NCBI RefSeq assembly: GCF_900103275.1
Contig: NZ_FNGP01000001.1
Coordinates: 372,001 to 436,000, forward strand
Length of the DNA: 64,000 nucleotides
From: Tessaracoccus oleiagri
Lineage (GTDB): Bacteria > Actinomycetota > Actinomycetes > Propionibacteriales > Propionibacteriaceae
Direction of reading: 5' to 3'
Shown here: piece by piece, positions 7,480 to 16,079 of the stretch
Layout of the letters: every line of letters starts with the position of its first letter
Numbering within the stretch: position 1 is the first letter of the stretch
The notes under the pieces: generated by a model
Seen by the model: the letters and a program-made list of their open reading frames with translations, nothing else
Databases searched by the model: none
Told to the model about the DNA's origin: nothing
Position numbers and translations under genes: made by a program

Positions 7480-9921
7480 ATGAGCCTCGTCGACAAGAGC
7501 GCCGAGGGGCGGCCGACAAAGGCTGAACTCGCGATATCCAAGGGCTGGGTCCAGGGTGTGGCCCTGGTCATGGTCTTCGGCTTCATGGTGATGGGCATCC
7601 TCGCCTACCGCACGTACAGCGACTCGATGCCGCTGCCGACGCAGGTGGTGGCCGAGGGCGGCGAGGTGGTCTTCACGCAGGAGGAGATCACCGAGGGCCA
7701 GCAGATCTTCCTGCGCCGCGGCCTGCAGCAGTACGGCTCGATCGTCGGCCACGGCGCCTACCTGGGCCCGGACTACACCGCGGAGTACCTGCGGCTGGCC
7801 AGCGAGCACGTGCACGAGCAGCTCGCCGCCCAGGGCGTCCAGGACCCGTCGACGGCGACCTCGGAGCTCATGCGGACCAACCGCTACGACGAGTCCAGCG
7901 GCGTCCTGACCTACACGCCCGAGCAGGTGAGCGCCTTCGAGGAGATCCGCGACTACTACGCGGAATTCTTCGGCGTGCCGACGACCGAGCACGGCCTCCT
8001 GCCCTCCAAGATCACCGACCCCCAGGAGATCCACGACCTCACCGCGTTCTTCAGCTGGACCGCCTGGGCCAGCGCGGCCGAGCGTCCCGGGCTGGGCTAC
8101 TCCTACACCAACAACTGGCCGCCGGAGCCCCGCGTCGACAACACGCCCACCGCGGACATCCTCGTCTGGTCCGGGATCTCGCTCGTCGCGCTGCTGGGCG
8201 GCCTCGGCCTCCTGTTCGCCATCTACGGTCGCTGGAGCAAGAAGATCGGCTGGCACGGATCCGAGACGCCGTCGCTGCGGTTCCACCAGCCCGGCGACGT
8301 CGGCATCACCAAGGCGCAGAAGGCCACTGCCTGGTTCTTCTTCGTCGTGTCCCTCCTCTTCCTCGCCCAGGCCACCCTGGGTGCCGGCGTGGAGCACTAC
8401 CGTGCGGAGCTCGACAGCTTCTTCGGCCTCGACCTCGCGCAAATCCTCCCCTACAACCTGGGCCGCACCTGGCACGTACAGTTGTCGTTGCTGTGGACCG
8501 CCGCGGCGTTCCTCGCCGCCGCGATCTTCCTCGCGCCGATCATCTCCGGGCGCGAGCCCAAGCGGCAGCACTGGCTCGCCTACGGCCTGCTCGGCGCACT
8601 CGCGCTGGTCGTGGTCGGCACGCTAGGCGGCACCGCGATCAGCACCTTCGGCCCCGACTGGGCGAAGGGCTCGATCTTCTTCGACCAGCAGTGGGAGTAC
8701 CTCGACCTGCCGCGCTTCTGGCAGATCCTCCTGGTGATCGGGCTGTTCCTCTGGATCCTGATCATCTACCGGGCGATCCGCTCCCGCCTGCGCAGCGAGT
8801 CGAAGTTCAACATGCCGTGGCTGTTCTTCTACGCCGGCCTCGCGATCCCCTCGTTCTACGCCGTCGGCCTGCTGGCCGGCACCGAGACGCACCTCACCGT
8901 CGCCGAGTTCTGGCGCTTCTGGGTGGTGCACCTGTGGGTGGAGGACTTCCTGGAGCTGTTCACCACCGTGATGGTGGCCTACATCTTCGTGATGCTCGGC
9001 GTCGTCCGCCGCAAGATCGCCATCCAGATCATCTTCCTCGACGTCATCCTCTACTCCGCGGGCGGCGTCATCGGAACGATGCACCACCTGTACTTCTCCG
9101 GCACGCCGGTGGAGCACATGGCCCTCGGTGCGTTCTTCTCGGCGCTGGAGGTCATCCCGCTGACGTTCCTGACGGTCGAGGCGTGGACGTTCCTGCAGCT
9201 GGGCTCGAGCCAGGAGTCGCGCAGCAGCGCCCCGTTCCCGCACCGCTGGGCGGTGATGTTCCTCGTCGCCGTGGGTTTCTGGAACTTCGTCGGCGCGGGC
9301 GTGTTCGGGTTCCTCGTGAACCTGCCGATCGTGTCGTACTACCAGATCGGCACCGCCCTGACCGCCAACCACGCTCACGGCGCCATGATGGGCGTGTACG
9401 GCATGATGGCCGTCGGCCTGGCGCTGTTCGCGCTGCGCTACATCATCCCGCCGAACCGCTGGCCGGAGAAGCTCGCGAAACTGTCGTTCTGGTCGCTCAA
9501 CATCGGCCTCGCGTGGATGGTGTTCGCCACCCTCGCCCCGCTCGGCGTGCTGCAGCTGTGGCACTCGGTCAACACCGGCTACTTCGAGGCCCGCACCCTC
9601 GGCTACATCGCCCAGCCCGGCAACGCGATCCTCGAGTGGATGCGCATGCCCGGTGACGTGGTGTTCCTCGTCGGCGGCATCCTGCCGTTCGTCTGGATCT
9701 GCTGGCTCGGCATCCGCCACGGCCTCCCCGCCACGGTCACGACGATGGAGCCCGAGACCCTGTTCGTGGTCGAGCACCCGCAGGCCCGCGAGGACCGCAC
9801 CGGCCTCGCCCAGACGACCACGAGCAGGCCGCTGGCCACCGAGCCCGGCGACGAGCTGCCGCCCAGCCGGTACTCCTCCGACCGGCGCCCGACCGACGAC
9901 CCGAGGGGGCCGCGGCCATGA
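7480..9921 (+). CDS. norB: Quinol-dependent nitric oxide reductase (qNOR), single-subunit
   Basis: 813-residue member of the haem-copper oxidase superfamily, reducing 2 NO to N2O with electrons from quinol at the cytoplasmic membrane. The N-terminal extension after the first membrane helix (EEITEGQQIFLRRGLQQYGS onward) is the haem-less cytochrome c-like domain typical of qNOR. The catalytic core has about 12 further helices with the expected histidines, for example RTWHVQLSLLW, VVHLWVEDFLE, GTMHHLYFSG and TANHAHGAMMGVYG. The C-terminal 50 residues are a polar cytoplasmic tail. I chose ATG 7480 over GTG 7468 because GGAGG lies at 7464-7468. It leads a six-gene coupled operon and probably serves NO detoxification or denitrification. 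Confidence 0.94.
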   Translation: MSLVDKSAEGRPTKAELAISKGWVQGVALVMVFGFMVMGILAYRTYSDSMPLPTQVVAEGGEVVFTQEEITEGQQIFLRRGLQQYGSIVGHGAYLGPDYTAEYLRLASEHVHEQLAAQGVQDPSTATSELMRTNRYDESSGVLTYTPEQVSAFEEIRDYYAEFFGVPTTEHGLLPSKITDPQEIHDLTAFFSWTAWASAAERPGLGYSYTNNWPPEPRVDNTPTADILVWSGISLVALLGGLGLLFAIYGRWSKKIGWHGSETPSLRFHQPGDVGITKAQKATAWFFFVVSLLFLAQATLGAGVEHYRAELDSFFGLDLAQILPYNLGRTWHVQLSLLWTAAAFLAAAIFLAPIISGREPKRQHWLAYGLLGALALVVVGTLGGTAISTFGPDWAKGSIFFDQQWEYLDLPRFWQILLVIGLFLWILIIYRAIRSRLRSESKFNMPWLFFYAGLAIPSFYAVGLLAGTETHLTVAEFWRFWVVHLWVEDFLELFTTVMVAYIFVMLGVVRRKIAIQIIFLDVILYSAGGVIGTMHHLYFSGTPVEHMALGAFFSALEVIPLTFLTVEAWTFLQLGSSQESRSSAPFPHRWAVMFLVAVGFWNFVGAGVFGFLVNLPIVSYYQIGTALTANHAHGAMMGVYGMMAVGLALFALRYIIPPNRWPEKLAKLSFWSLNIGLAWMVFATLAPLGVLQLWHSVNTGYFEARTLGYIAQPGNAILEWMRMPGDVVFLVGGILPFVWICWLGIRHGLPATVTTMEPETLFVVEHPQAREDRTGLAQTTTSRPLATEPGDELPPSRYSSDRRPTDDPRGPRP

Positions 9922-10553
9922 CCGGCATCGATGTGGCCGCCTGGTTCGCGGCCGGGTACGGCGTGGCGCTGCTGCTGATCGCGCATGGCATCGACCTGCT
10001 CGCGAAGCGCTCGCACACGAGCTTCCAGGACCAGCGCAACGGCGGCTTCACCTACCACAAGAGCCACGACGCGTGGCTCTGCCCGGAGGACGAGTGGCTG
10101 TTCCCGCGCTCGTTCGACCCGGAGAACCGGGTGATGCGCTATCGGGGCAACCCGCTGGTGTGCAACTCGTGCCCCGTCAAGGACAACTGCACGGAGTCCG
10201 ACGACGGGCGCGAGGTCCAGCGCCTGGTGGACACCTGGCCGGCCTCGGAGTCGGCCCGGTTCCACCGCGGGATCGCGTGCGCGGTGGCGGTGCTGGGCGT
10301 CGCCTGGCCCGCCGCCACGGCGCTGACCGTCGACGGGTGGGTGGACCAGGTCATGCTGCTCGGCACCGCCCTGCTCATCGCGCTGGGCACCATCCCGCTG
10401 TGGAGCCACCTCCGCCGCTCCCCCGTCGACCCGAACGGCGTCATCTTCCGCTCCCTCGACGACACCGTGGCGGAGCGCGCCGCCGCAGCGGCCGCGCTCG
10501 CCCGCAAACGCAGCAACTACGCATCAGATCGGAGGGCCGACCATGCCTCCTGA
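9918..10553 (+). CDS. Membrane protein with four-cysteine motif, nitric oxide reductase operon
   Basis: 211 residues, family not recognised. One hydrophobic helix lies at residues 8-28 and two at about 118-138 and 145-162. The soluble loop between them carries C55, then C82-x2-C85-x5-C91 (CNSCPVKDNC), a pattern typical of a zinc or iron-sulfur site. Two histidines (H47, H50) lie just before it. It overlaps norB by 4 bp (ATGA) and the SPFH gene by 11 bp, so it is co-translated with both. A redox, assembly or quinol-handling partner of qNOR is plausible but inferred. Confidence 0.7.
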   Translation: MTGIDVAAWFAAGYGVALLLIAHGIDLLAKRSHTSFQDQRNGGFTYHKSHDAWLCPEDEWLFPRSFDPENRVMRYRGNPLVCNSCPVKDNCTESDDGREVQRLVDTWPASESARFHRGIACAVAVLGVAWPAATALTVDGWVDQVMLLGTALLIALGTIPLWSHLRRSPVDPNGVIFRSLDDTVAERAAAAAALARKRSNYASDRRADHAS

Positions 10554-11391
10554 GACCATCCTCATCATCCTCGCCGTCATCTTCCTCATCGTCTTCCTGT
10601 TCGCGTCGCTGCGCGTGATCAAGGAGTACGAGCGGGCGGTGACGTTCCGGCTCGGCCGCCTCCGCGGCCCGCTGGGGCCCGGCCTGATCTTCATCCTCCC
10701 GTTCCTCGACAAGATGGTGCGGGTCGACCTGCGCGTCGTGACCCTCACGATCCCGCCGCAGGAGGTCATCACGAAGGACAACGTCACCGCCCGCGTCAAC
10801 GCGGTCGTGATGTTCCGGGTGACCGACCCGGTGATGTCGGTGATGACCGTGGAGAATCACGCGATCGCCACCTCCCAGTTCGCGCAGACCACGCTGCGCT
10901 CCGTCGTCGGCCGCGCCGACCTCGACACACTCCTGGCGCACCGCGCGGACCTCAACGAGGACCTCGCCCACTCCATCGCCCAGCAGGCGGAGCAGTGGGG
11001 CGTCGAGGTGCCGGTCGTGGAGATCAAGGACGTCGAGATCCCCGAGATGATGCAGCGAGCCATGGCCCGCGAGGCGGAGGCCGAGCGCGAGCGTCGCGCC
11101 AAGGTCATCAGCGCCCGCGGCGAGCTGCAGGCGTCGGAGGAGCTCCGCGACGCCGCCATCACGCTGAGCGAGGCGCCCGCGTCGCTGCAGCTGCGCTACC
11201 TCCAGACGCTGCTGGAACTGGGCGCCGACCAGAACTCGACGGTCGTGTTCCCGCTGCCGATGGACATCGTCGGCCCCCTCATGAACGCGGTCAACCGGTT
11301 CTCCGGGGATGCCGACAAGGATCTCGACGAAACTCGCACCAAACCGGGACTTGCGGTCGTCGACCGAGCAGTGGAGAGTGAGTCACGATGA
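10543..11391 (+). CDS. SPFH/Band 7 domain protein (slipin-like)
   Basis: 282 residues. An N-terminal membrane helix (about residues 4-23) is followed by a Band 7 domain starting at RVIKEYERAVTFRLGR, with the conserved GPGLIFILPFLDKMVRVDLR and QTTLRSVVGRADLDTLL. A coiled coil rich in Ala, Glu and Arg covers about 165-205. Slipins oligomerise at the membrane and usually partner with NfeD proteases; no NfeD gene is present here. The start overlaps the four-Cys gene. In this operon it may scaffold the qNOR complex or respond to membrane stress (inference). Confidence 0.88.
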   Translation: MPPETILIILAVIFLIVFLFASLRVIKEYERAVTFRLGRLRGPLGPGLIFILPFLDKMVRVDLRVVTLTIPPQEVITKDNVTARVNAVVMFRVTDPVMSVMTVENHAIATSQFAQTTLRSVVGRADLDTLLAHRADLNEDLAHSIAQQAEQWGVEVPVVEIKDVEIPEMMQRAMAREAEAERERRAKVISARGELQASEELRDAAITLSEAPASLQLRYLQTLLELGADQNSTVVFPLPMDIVGPLMNAVNRFSGDADKDLDETRTKPGLAVVDRAVESESR

Positions 11392-11699
11392 ACGACGAAA
11401 CGCACGAGATCGAGCCCGGCCGCCCGGTGCGGCTGGTGCCCACCGCGCCCGGCTTCTGGATGACCGTGCTCGGCGTGGTCGTCGCGGGTCTGGCGCCGTT
11501 GTTCGGCTTCCTGATCGGGAGCATGATCGGGGTCGCCGAGGACAGCGACGCTTGGCTGACGCCCGTCTACGTCGGCCTCCTGGTCGGGGTCGTGATCGGC
11601 GGCCTCGGCGTTGTGTTGGCGGTCCTCGGCGGCCGCCGGCTCTGGCGCGCGACCCGTCGCGGCGACAGGGTGGGCGACGGGGCAGAGGTGCCGGCATGA
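11388..11699 (+). CDS. Small two-helix membrane protein
   Basis: 103 residues, not recognised. Two hydrophobic segments (about residues 22-45 and 58-82) are separated by a short acidic loop. The C-terminal 20 residues are basic. It overlaps genes on both sides through ATGA junctions, so it belongs to the qNOR operon and is likely made with the SPFH protein. Confidence 0.65.
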   Translation: MNDETHEIEPGRPVRLVPTAPGFWMTVLGVVVAGLAPLFGFLIGSMIGVAEDSDAWLTPVYVGLLVGVVIGGLGVVLAVLGGRRLWRATRRGDRVGDGAEVPA

Positions 11700-12124
11700 C
11701 CGCCGAGCCGGGAACCGTCGACGCCCGCCCGACGGGCGCCCTGGACTCACGCGCCCGCTCGGAGGCCCCCGCCGACCGCTTCATGCGGCGCCTTCTCGGG
11801 GTCTCCGGCAGGGAGCGCCAGTCGAGCCGCGCCGCGCACAAGGCGTTCCGGGTGTCGGTGGCCATCTCCGCGATCCGCTGCCTCATCACGTACGTCGCCG
11901 TGCCGGTGCTCGTCCCGCTGCTCAGCCTTTCGGGGTGGATCGCGGCACCCATCGGGATCGCGCTCTGCGTCTACGCCGTGGTGAACGGGATCGTCAGCCT
12001 CCGCCGCTTCTGGGGATCCAACCACCCGAAGCGCTGGATGTACACGTGGTTCATGGTGGTGGTGTTCGTGTTCCTGGCGCTCGCGCTGGTGGCCGACTTC
12101 AGCCGATTGGGAGTGATCGCATGA
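11696..12124 (+). CDS. Membrane protein, qNOR operon
   Basis: 142 residues, not recognised. A soluble N-terminal part of about 50 residues (Arg- and Ala-rich) is followed by three hydrophobic segments at roughly 55-72, 80-97 and 118-136. The motif RRFWGSNHPKRWMYTWFM before the last helix is rich in aromatic and basic residues. The start is ATG 11696, overlapping the preceding stop by 4 bp; the longer upstream frame is a shadow of the neighbouring genes. Related actinobacterial proteins are generally listed as hypothetical, so no function is offered. Confidence 0.68.
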   Translation: MTAEPGTVDARPTGALDSRARSEAPADRFMRRLLGVSGRERQSSRAAHKAFRVSVAISAIRCLITYVAVPVLVPLLSLSGWIAAPIGIALCVYAVVNGIVSLRRFWGSNHPKRWMYTWFMVVVFVFLALALVADFSRLGVIA

Positions 12125-12270
12125 GTTCCGAGACCGAGTTCGACGCGGACGAGTTCCAGTCCGAGGGCACGCCGCCCAGCGAACTGGAGAGCGCCCTGCT
12201 GACCATCGCGATGTTCGGCGGCCTCGTCATCTTCGGCGTGGGCTGCACCATGTTCGGCTGGTTCGGCTGA
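12121..12270 (+). CDS. 49-residue single-helix membrane protein, last gene of qNOR operon
   Basis: A very small protein with an acidic N-terminus (SSETEFDADEFQSE) followed by one hydrophobic helix, LTIAMFGGLVIFGVGCTMFG. It starts at ATG 12121, overlapping the previous stop (ATGA), and is followed by a terminator. The coupling and clear helix make it a credible real gene. It resembles small accessory subunits of respiratory complexes in size and design, an inference only. Confidence 0.62.
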   Translation: MSSETEFDADEFQSEGTPPSELESALLTIAMFGGLVIFGVGCTMFGWFG

Positions 12271-12292
12271 GCGCCCTTCCCGCGTCGCCTCC

Positions 12293-12321
12293 CCGGGGCC
12301 GTGCCTTGTCGGCGGCCCCGG
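12293..12321 (+). terminator. Terminator of qNOR operon
   Basis: Inverted repeat CCGGGGCC / GGCCCCGG, 8 bp, with a 13-nt loop, about 20 bp after the last operon gene and just before the response regulator. No T-run, as is common for GC-rich actinobacterial terminators. Confidence 0.6.
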
Positions 12322-12345
12322 TGAGTCGGGGGTAAGATCCCAACC

Positions 12346-13032
12346 ATGCAGATCTTGGTGGTGGATGACGATCAGGCCGTGCGTGACTCACTGGCGCGTT
12401 CGCTGTCGTACACGGGCAGCGAGGTCCAGACGGCCTCCGACGGCATCGAAGCCCTCGCCCGCCTCGCCTCCTACACGCCCGACGCGATCATCATGGACGT
12501 GATGATGCCGCGGCTCGACGGGCTCGAGACCACGAAGATGCTCCGCGACTCCGGCAACGACGTGCCGATCCTGATCCTCACCGCCCGCGACGCCGTGGAC
12601 GACCGCGTCGACGGGCTCGATGCCGGCGCCGACGACTACATGGTCAAGCCGTTCGCCCTCGACGAGCTCCTCGCCCGCCTGCGGGCCCTCACCCGGCGGG
12701 TCAAGCCCCAGGCCGAGGAGGAGTCGCGCACCCTGCAGTTCGCCGACCTCGAGCTGGACACCCAGCACCGCGAGGTCACCCGGGCGGGTCACCACATCTC
12801 GCTGACCCGCACCGAGTTCGCTCTGCTCAACGTCTTCATGGAGAACCCCCGCAAGGTCCTCGAGCGCAACACCCTCCTCAACGAGGTGTGGGGCTTCGAG
12901 TTCCCGACGACGGCCAACTCCTTGGAGGTCTACATCGGGTACCTGCGCCGCAAGACGGAGATCAACGGACTCCCCCGTCTGATCCACACCGTCCGCGGCA
13001 TCGGGTACGTGTTGCGTGAAACCGCCCCGTGA
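12346..13032 (+). CDS. OmpR-family response regulator (MprA-like)
   Basis: 228 residues. The receiver domain (1-118) has acidic residues D8-D9, the phospho-acceptor D51 ([12 protein letters not shown]), the conserved Thr in LTARD and the Lys in VKPF. The winged-helix effector domain (about 128-226) contains [12 protein letters not shown] and [10 protein letters not shown]. Its stop overlaps the kinase gene start by 4 bp, so the two form a cognate pair. Closest in overall style to mycobacterial MprA. It should control a stress or envelope regulon, but the targets cannot be read here. Confidence 0.93.
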   Translation: MQILVVDDDQAVRDSLARSLSYTGSEVQTASDGIEALARLASYTPDAIIMDVMMPRLDGLETTKMLRDSGNDVPILILTARDAVDDRVDGLDAGADDYMVKPFALDELLARLRALTRRVKPQAEEESRTLQFADLELDTQHREVTRAGHHISLTRTEFALLNVFMENPRKVLERNTLLNEVWGFEFPTTANSLEVYIGYLRRKTEINGLPRLIHTVRGIGYVLRETAP

Positions 13033-14486
13033 TCGGGAGCGCCTGGATACGTTTGCGCCGCGGGCTGGGCAGGCTCGTCTCCGGCCAGTCGCTGCAGTGG
13101 CGACTGGCGCTGCTGACGGGCGCGTCCGTCGCGGCCTCCGTCCTCATCGTCGGTGGAGCGGGATTCCTGATCACCCGGTGGTCGCTGCTCGACCAGTTGG
13201 ACCGCGACCTCACCCGCACCGCCCAGAGCTCCGCCAGCGTCCTGGCCAGCGACCTCGACAACCTCGACAGCCTCACGCCTGACCTGCTCGGCTCGTCCGG
13301 GTCCCTCATCTCGCTGGTGTCGGCGACGGGGATCGCCGAGGCCCCCGCCGGGCAGAGTGTGACGCTCCCGACCTCCACGGAGGAGGTGGCGATCGCCCGT
13401 CTCCAGTCGGACACCGTCGAGCGCACCGTGGCTGCGTCGAACGGCGTGGAGTACCGCGCGGTGACGGTGCCGATGTCGGTGGCCAACGAGCGCGGCGTCA
13501 TGTACTACGCCGTCACTTATGCCCGCCCCATCGAGACGCTGCAGAACACGCTGAGCTCCCTCTGGGGCGTGACCGCCATCTCCGGTTCGCTGGGCATCCT
13601 CGCGACGACGGCCACCGCGCTGTGGGCGGCGCGGGCCGTGCTGGCGCCGGTGAAGCGGCTGTCCACCGCAGTGAAGAACGTCACCCAGACCGACCAACTC
13701 AACCCCATCCGCATCTATGGACGCGACGACCTCGGCGAGCTCACGCAGTCGTTCAACACGATGCTCCGTTCGCTGCAGCAGTCGCGTGAGCAGCAGCGGC
13801 AGCTGATCGCCGACGCGGGCCACGAGCTCCGCACCCCGCTCACCTCCATGCGCACCAACATCGAGCTGCTCGTCGCCGACGAGCGCTCCGGCATGCTGCC
13901 GCCCGGCGCTCGTTCCGCGATCCTCTCCGACGTCGCCGCCCAGCTGGGCGAGTTCACAGCCCTGGTGGGCGACCTCGTCGCCCTCACCCGTGACGACCAC
14001 CTGCAGCGGCCCCACGAGCTGGTCGACCTCTCCGACATCGTGATGGCCTCGGTCGCCCGGGCCCAGCGGCGCGGGCCCGGGATCGCGTTCGATGTCGACA
14101 CCGACCGTTCGCAGGTCATGGGCGACGCGTCGACCCTCGAGCGTGCGATCACAAACCTGCTCGACAACGCGGTGAAGTTCTCCCCCACCGGCGGGGTGGT
14201 CAAGGTGCGGCTGCACCACGGCGTCGTCACGGTGATCGACTCCGGTCCGGGCATCGCCGAGGAGGACCTGCCGCACATCTTCGACCGGTTCTTCCGCTCC
14301 GACCGCGCCCGCAACACCCCCGGTACGGGGCTTGGGCTGTCGATCGTGCAGCACACCGTCGAGGCCCATGGCGGCACCATCAAGGCGAGCAACCATCCGC
14401 ACGGCGGCGCGCAGTTCGTGATGCGGCTCCCGCTGGCGGAGGTGCCGGCCGAGGACGAGCCCGCGCTGTTCAACTCCATGGAGTGA
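13029..14486 (+). CDS. Sensor histidine kinase, partner of the preceding regulator (MprB-like)
   Basis: 485 residues: an N-terminal helix (about 26-49), an extracytoplasmic sensor segment (50-178), a second helix (about 180-204), a HAMP domain (205-255), an H-box with phospho-acceptor H265 ([12 protein letters not shown]), and a HATPase domain with N-box [11 protein letters not shown]1 [13 protein letters not shown] and G2 GTGLGLSIV. All kinase motifs are intact. GTG 13029 overlaps the regulator stop. The C-terminus ends in a short acidic tail. The sensed signal is unknown. Confidence 0.93.
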   Translation: MIGSAWIRLRRGLGRLVSGQSLQWRLALLTGASVAASVLIVGGAGFLITRWSLLDQLDRDLTRTAQSSASVLASDLDNLDSLTPDLLGSSGSLISLVSATGIAEAPAGQSVTLPTSTEEVAIARLQSDTVERTVAASNGVEYRAVTVPMSVANERGVMYYAVTYARPIETLQNTLSSLWGVTAISGSLGILATTATALWAARAVLAPVKRLSTAVKNVTQTDQLNPIRIYGRDDLGELTQSFNTMLRSLQQSREQQRQLIADAGHELRTPLTSMRTNIELLVADERSGMLPPGARSAILSDVAAQLGEFTALVGDLVALTRDDHLQRPHELVDLSDIVMASVARAQRRGPGIAFDVDTDRSQVMGDASTLERAITNLLDNAVKFSPTGGVVKVRLHHGVVTVIDSGPGIAEEDLPHIFDRFFRSDRARNTPGTGLGLSIVQHTVEAHGGTIKASNHPHGGAQFVMRLPLAEVPAEDEPALFNSME

Positions 14487-14525
14487 ACCCCTTGAATTGG
14501 CCCCACCGTTTGCCAAGGTGGAGGC

Positions 14526-14843
14526 ATGAGCATGGACTCGCAAGACGGAAACATTGACGGCATCGAGGACCTGGACGTCGAGGAAGTGGCCGACGCCGAA
14601 CACCCCTACACCCGCGTGACGGCAGAGGACCTCTCCACCGACGAGTTGGTCTACGACGGCGCCGACGCGGCGGACCTGATCGCCGGGGACACTGAGCGGC
14701 CAATCGACGAGGCGATGCACGAGGACGACACGTTCACCGAGGAGACGCTCGACGAGCGGATCCAGCAGGAGGAGCCGGACCCGGTCAGCGACGTCGCCTA
14801 CGGCGAGCCCCTGGGCGTCGACGAGGGCGACTTCGACCAGTAG
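14526..14843 (+). CDS. Small highly acidic protein (DUF5709-like)
   Basis: 105 residues, almost one third Asp/Glu, no membrane segment. It resembles the actinobacterial DUF5709 group (blocks such as LDERIQQEEPDP and a terminal GDFDQ), whose role is unknown. The start is ATG 14526, preceded by AAGGTGGAGG; ATG 14532 is an alternative. It may be co-transcribed with the two-component genes, 39 bp upstream. Its TAG stop is immediately followed by a direct repeat (14842-14897). Confidence 0.68.
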   Translation: MSMDSQDGNIDGIEDLDVEEVADAEHPYTRVTAEDLSTDELVYDGADAADLIAGDTERPIDEAMHEDDTFTEETLDERIQQEEPDPVSDVAYGEPLGVDEGDFDQ

Positions 14844-14897
14844 TTCTCCACAGAGTTGTCCACCAGTTGTGCACAACTCACACCCATGTAATTCATC
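14842..14897. repeat. Direct repeat copy A with DnaA-box-like and palindromic core
   Basis: A 56-bp stretch that matches 16194-16248 at about four fifths of positions by eye. Shared blocks are AGTTCTCCACAGA, TTGTCCACC, GTTGTGCACAA and ATGTAATTC. The core AGTTGTGCACAACT (14865-14878) is a perfect palindrome, and TTGTCCACC is one base from a DnaA box. It begins within the stop codon of the acidic-protein gene. Confidence 0.7.
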
Positions 14898-14959
14898 ACC
14901 CCGGCCACTTGGAGCCGCGCGATCCCCGGTAGCGCGCCGCTTGCCTTCGCCAGCGACTT

Positions 14960-14991
14960 GACCCCGTATCGACTTGTGTCGATACGGGGTC
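14960..14991. terminator. Perfect 14-bp hairpin upstream of the LMW phosphatase gene
   Basis: GACCCCGTATCGAC and GTCGATACGGGGTC flank a TTGT loop. With a perfect 14-bp stem it is the strongest short hairpin noticed in the window. It may terminate the upstream operon or be a palindromic repeat element. It lies 31 bp before the next start codon. Confidence 0.6.
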
Positions 14992-15022
14992 CCCTGCCAA
15001 AGCCTTCGAGAGCGAGCGAGCG

Positions 15023-16079
15023 ATGCCCAAGACCAATCCCCACCTCCTGTTCGTGTGTGTCAAGAACGGCGGCAAGTCGCAGATGGCGGCGGCCCTCGCG
15101 CGCCAGCTCGGCGGCGACGGCGTCGACGTCACGTCAGCCGGGACGCACCCCGGGTCCGCTCTCAACCAAGAGTCGGTCGCGGCTCTGGCCGAGGTCGGGG
15201 CCGGTCTCACCGGCGAACACCCCAAGCAGCTCACCGACGAGATGCTTCGCGCCGCGACGCACGTCGTGGTGGTGGGGACCGAGGCCAAGGTGGAGCCCGT
15301 CGAGGGAATGACCGCCGAGATCGACACTTGGGAAATCGACGAGCCCAGCCTGCGCGGCATCGAGGGCGAGGAGCGGATGCGGCTCATGGTGGAGGAGCTC
15401 ACCGACCGCGTCGCGGACCTGGTGCTGGGGGTGACCGGGCAGTCGCGTGCGGAGCTGTCCCAGTACCGGGGGATGATGAGCGACCTCGCCGACCAGTACG
15501 AGGGCGTCTTCACCTACAACGAGGTCCGCGCCACCGTCCGCAGGGCACACGCCGAGCTCGCGGGCCCCTCGAAGGCGCCGCAGTTCCTGCCGTTGCTCGT
15601 CCAGCGGCGGGCCCAGGACGCGCTGCGTCGCGCCGCGAAGGCCAAGGGCATGCCGGTGGAGGGCCGGCCCGAACTGCTGTTCGTCTGCGTGCAGAACGCC
15701 GGCCGGTCCCAGATCGCGGCCGCGATGGCGAAGCACTTCTCCGGCGGTCAGGTCAACGTCTGGTCCGCCGGCGCCCGACCGTCAGGGGAGATCAACCCAC
15801 ACGTCGAAGCGGTGCTCGCCGAGCGCGGCATCCAGGCCCGCTACATGGCGTCGAAGCCCCTCGACGACGATGCCCTGAAGGCCCTCCGACATGATCATCA
15901 ACATGGCCGGCGACGAGTGCCCGCCGTACCCCGGCAAGCGGTTCGAGGAGTGGGACATCGAGGACCCCAGCGGCCAGTCGATCGACGGCGTCCGGCGGAT
16001 CGCCGACCAGATCGAGGTGAAGGTCAAGGACCTGCTGGCGGACCTGGGGCTGCTGGAGGTCACAAGCCCCCTCGAGTGA
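15023..16079 (+). pseudogene. Tandem LMW phosphatase/arsenate-reductase fusion, frameshifted
   Basis: Codes for an N-terminal LMW-phosphatase-like domain, a three-helix bundle dimerisation segment (around LSQYRGMMSDL to AQDALRRAA), and a second LMW-phosphatase/arsenate-reductase domain with an intact CX5R loop (CVQNAGRSQ). The first domain has CVKNGGKSQ, with Lys for the catalytic Arg, so it is probably inactive. Near 15881-15890 (GGCCCTCCGAC) one extra C breaks the frame. Dropping it restores ASDMIINMAGDECPPYPGKR and continues to the TGA at 16077-16079, the normal family ending. The uncorrected frame runs on to 16243 with no homology. Either a real pseudogene or a sequencing error; arsenate reduction or protein dephosphorylation would be the ancestral role. 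Confidence 0.8.

Noticed and set aside
12930-14876. Long minus-strand ORF of 648 codons
   Set aside because: Antisense shadow of the sensor kinase, which has all kinase motifs.
14842-14897. DnaA-box-like sequence as a replication origin
   Set aside because: Only one near-match box per copy, no AT-rich unwinding region, and no dnaA or dnaN genes. Treated as a repeat.
15881-15891. Programmed frameshift in the phosphatase gene
   Set aside because: No slippery heptamer plus stimulatory hairpin is evident. A single inserted C is simpler.
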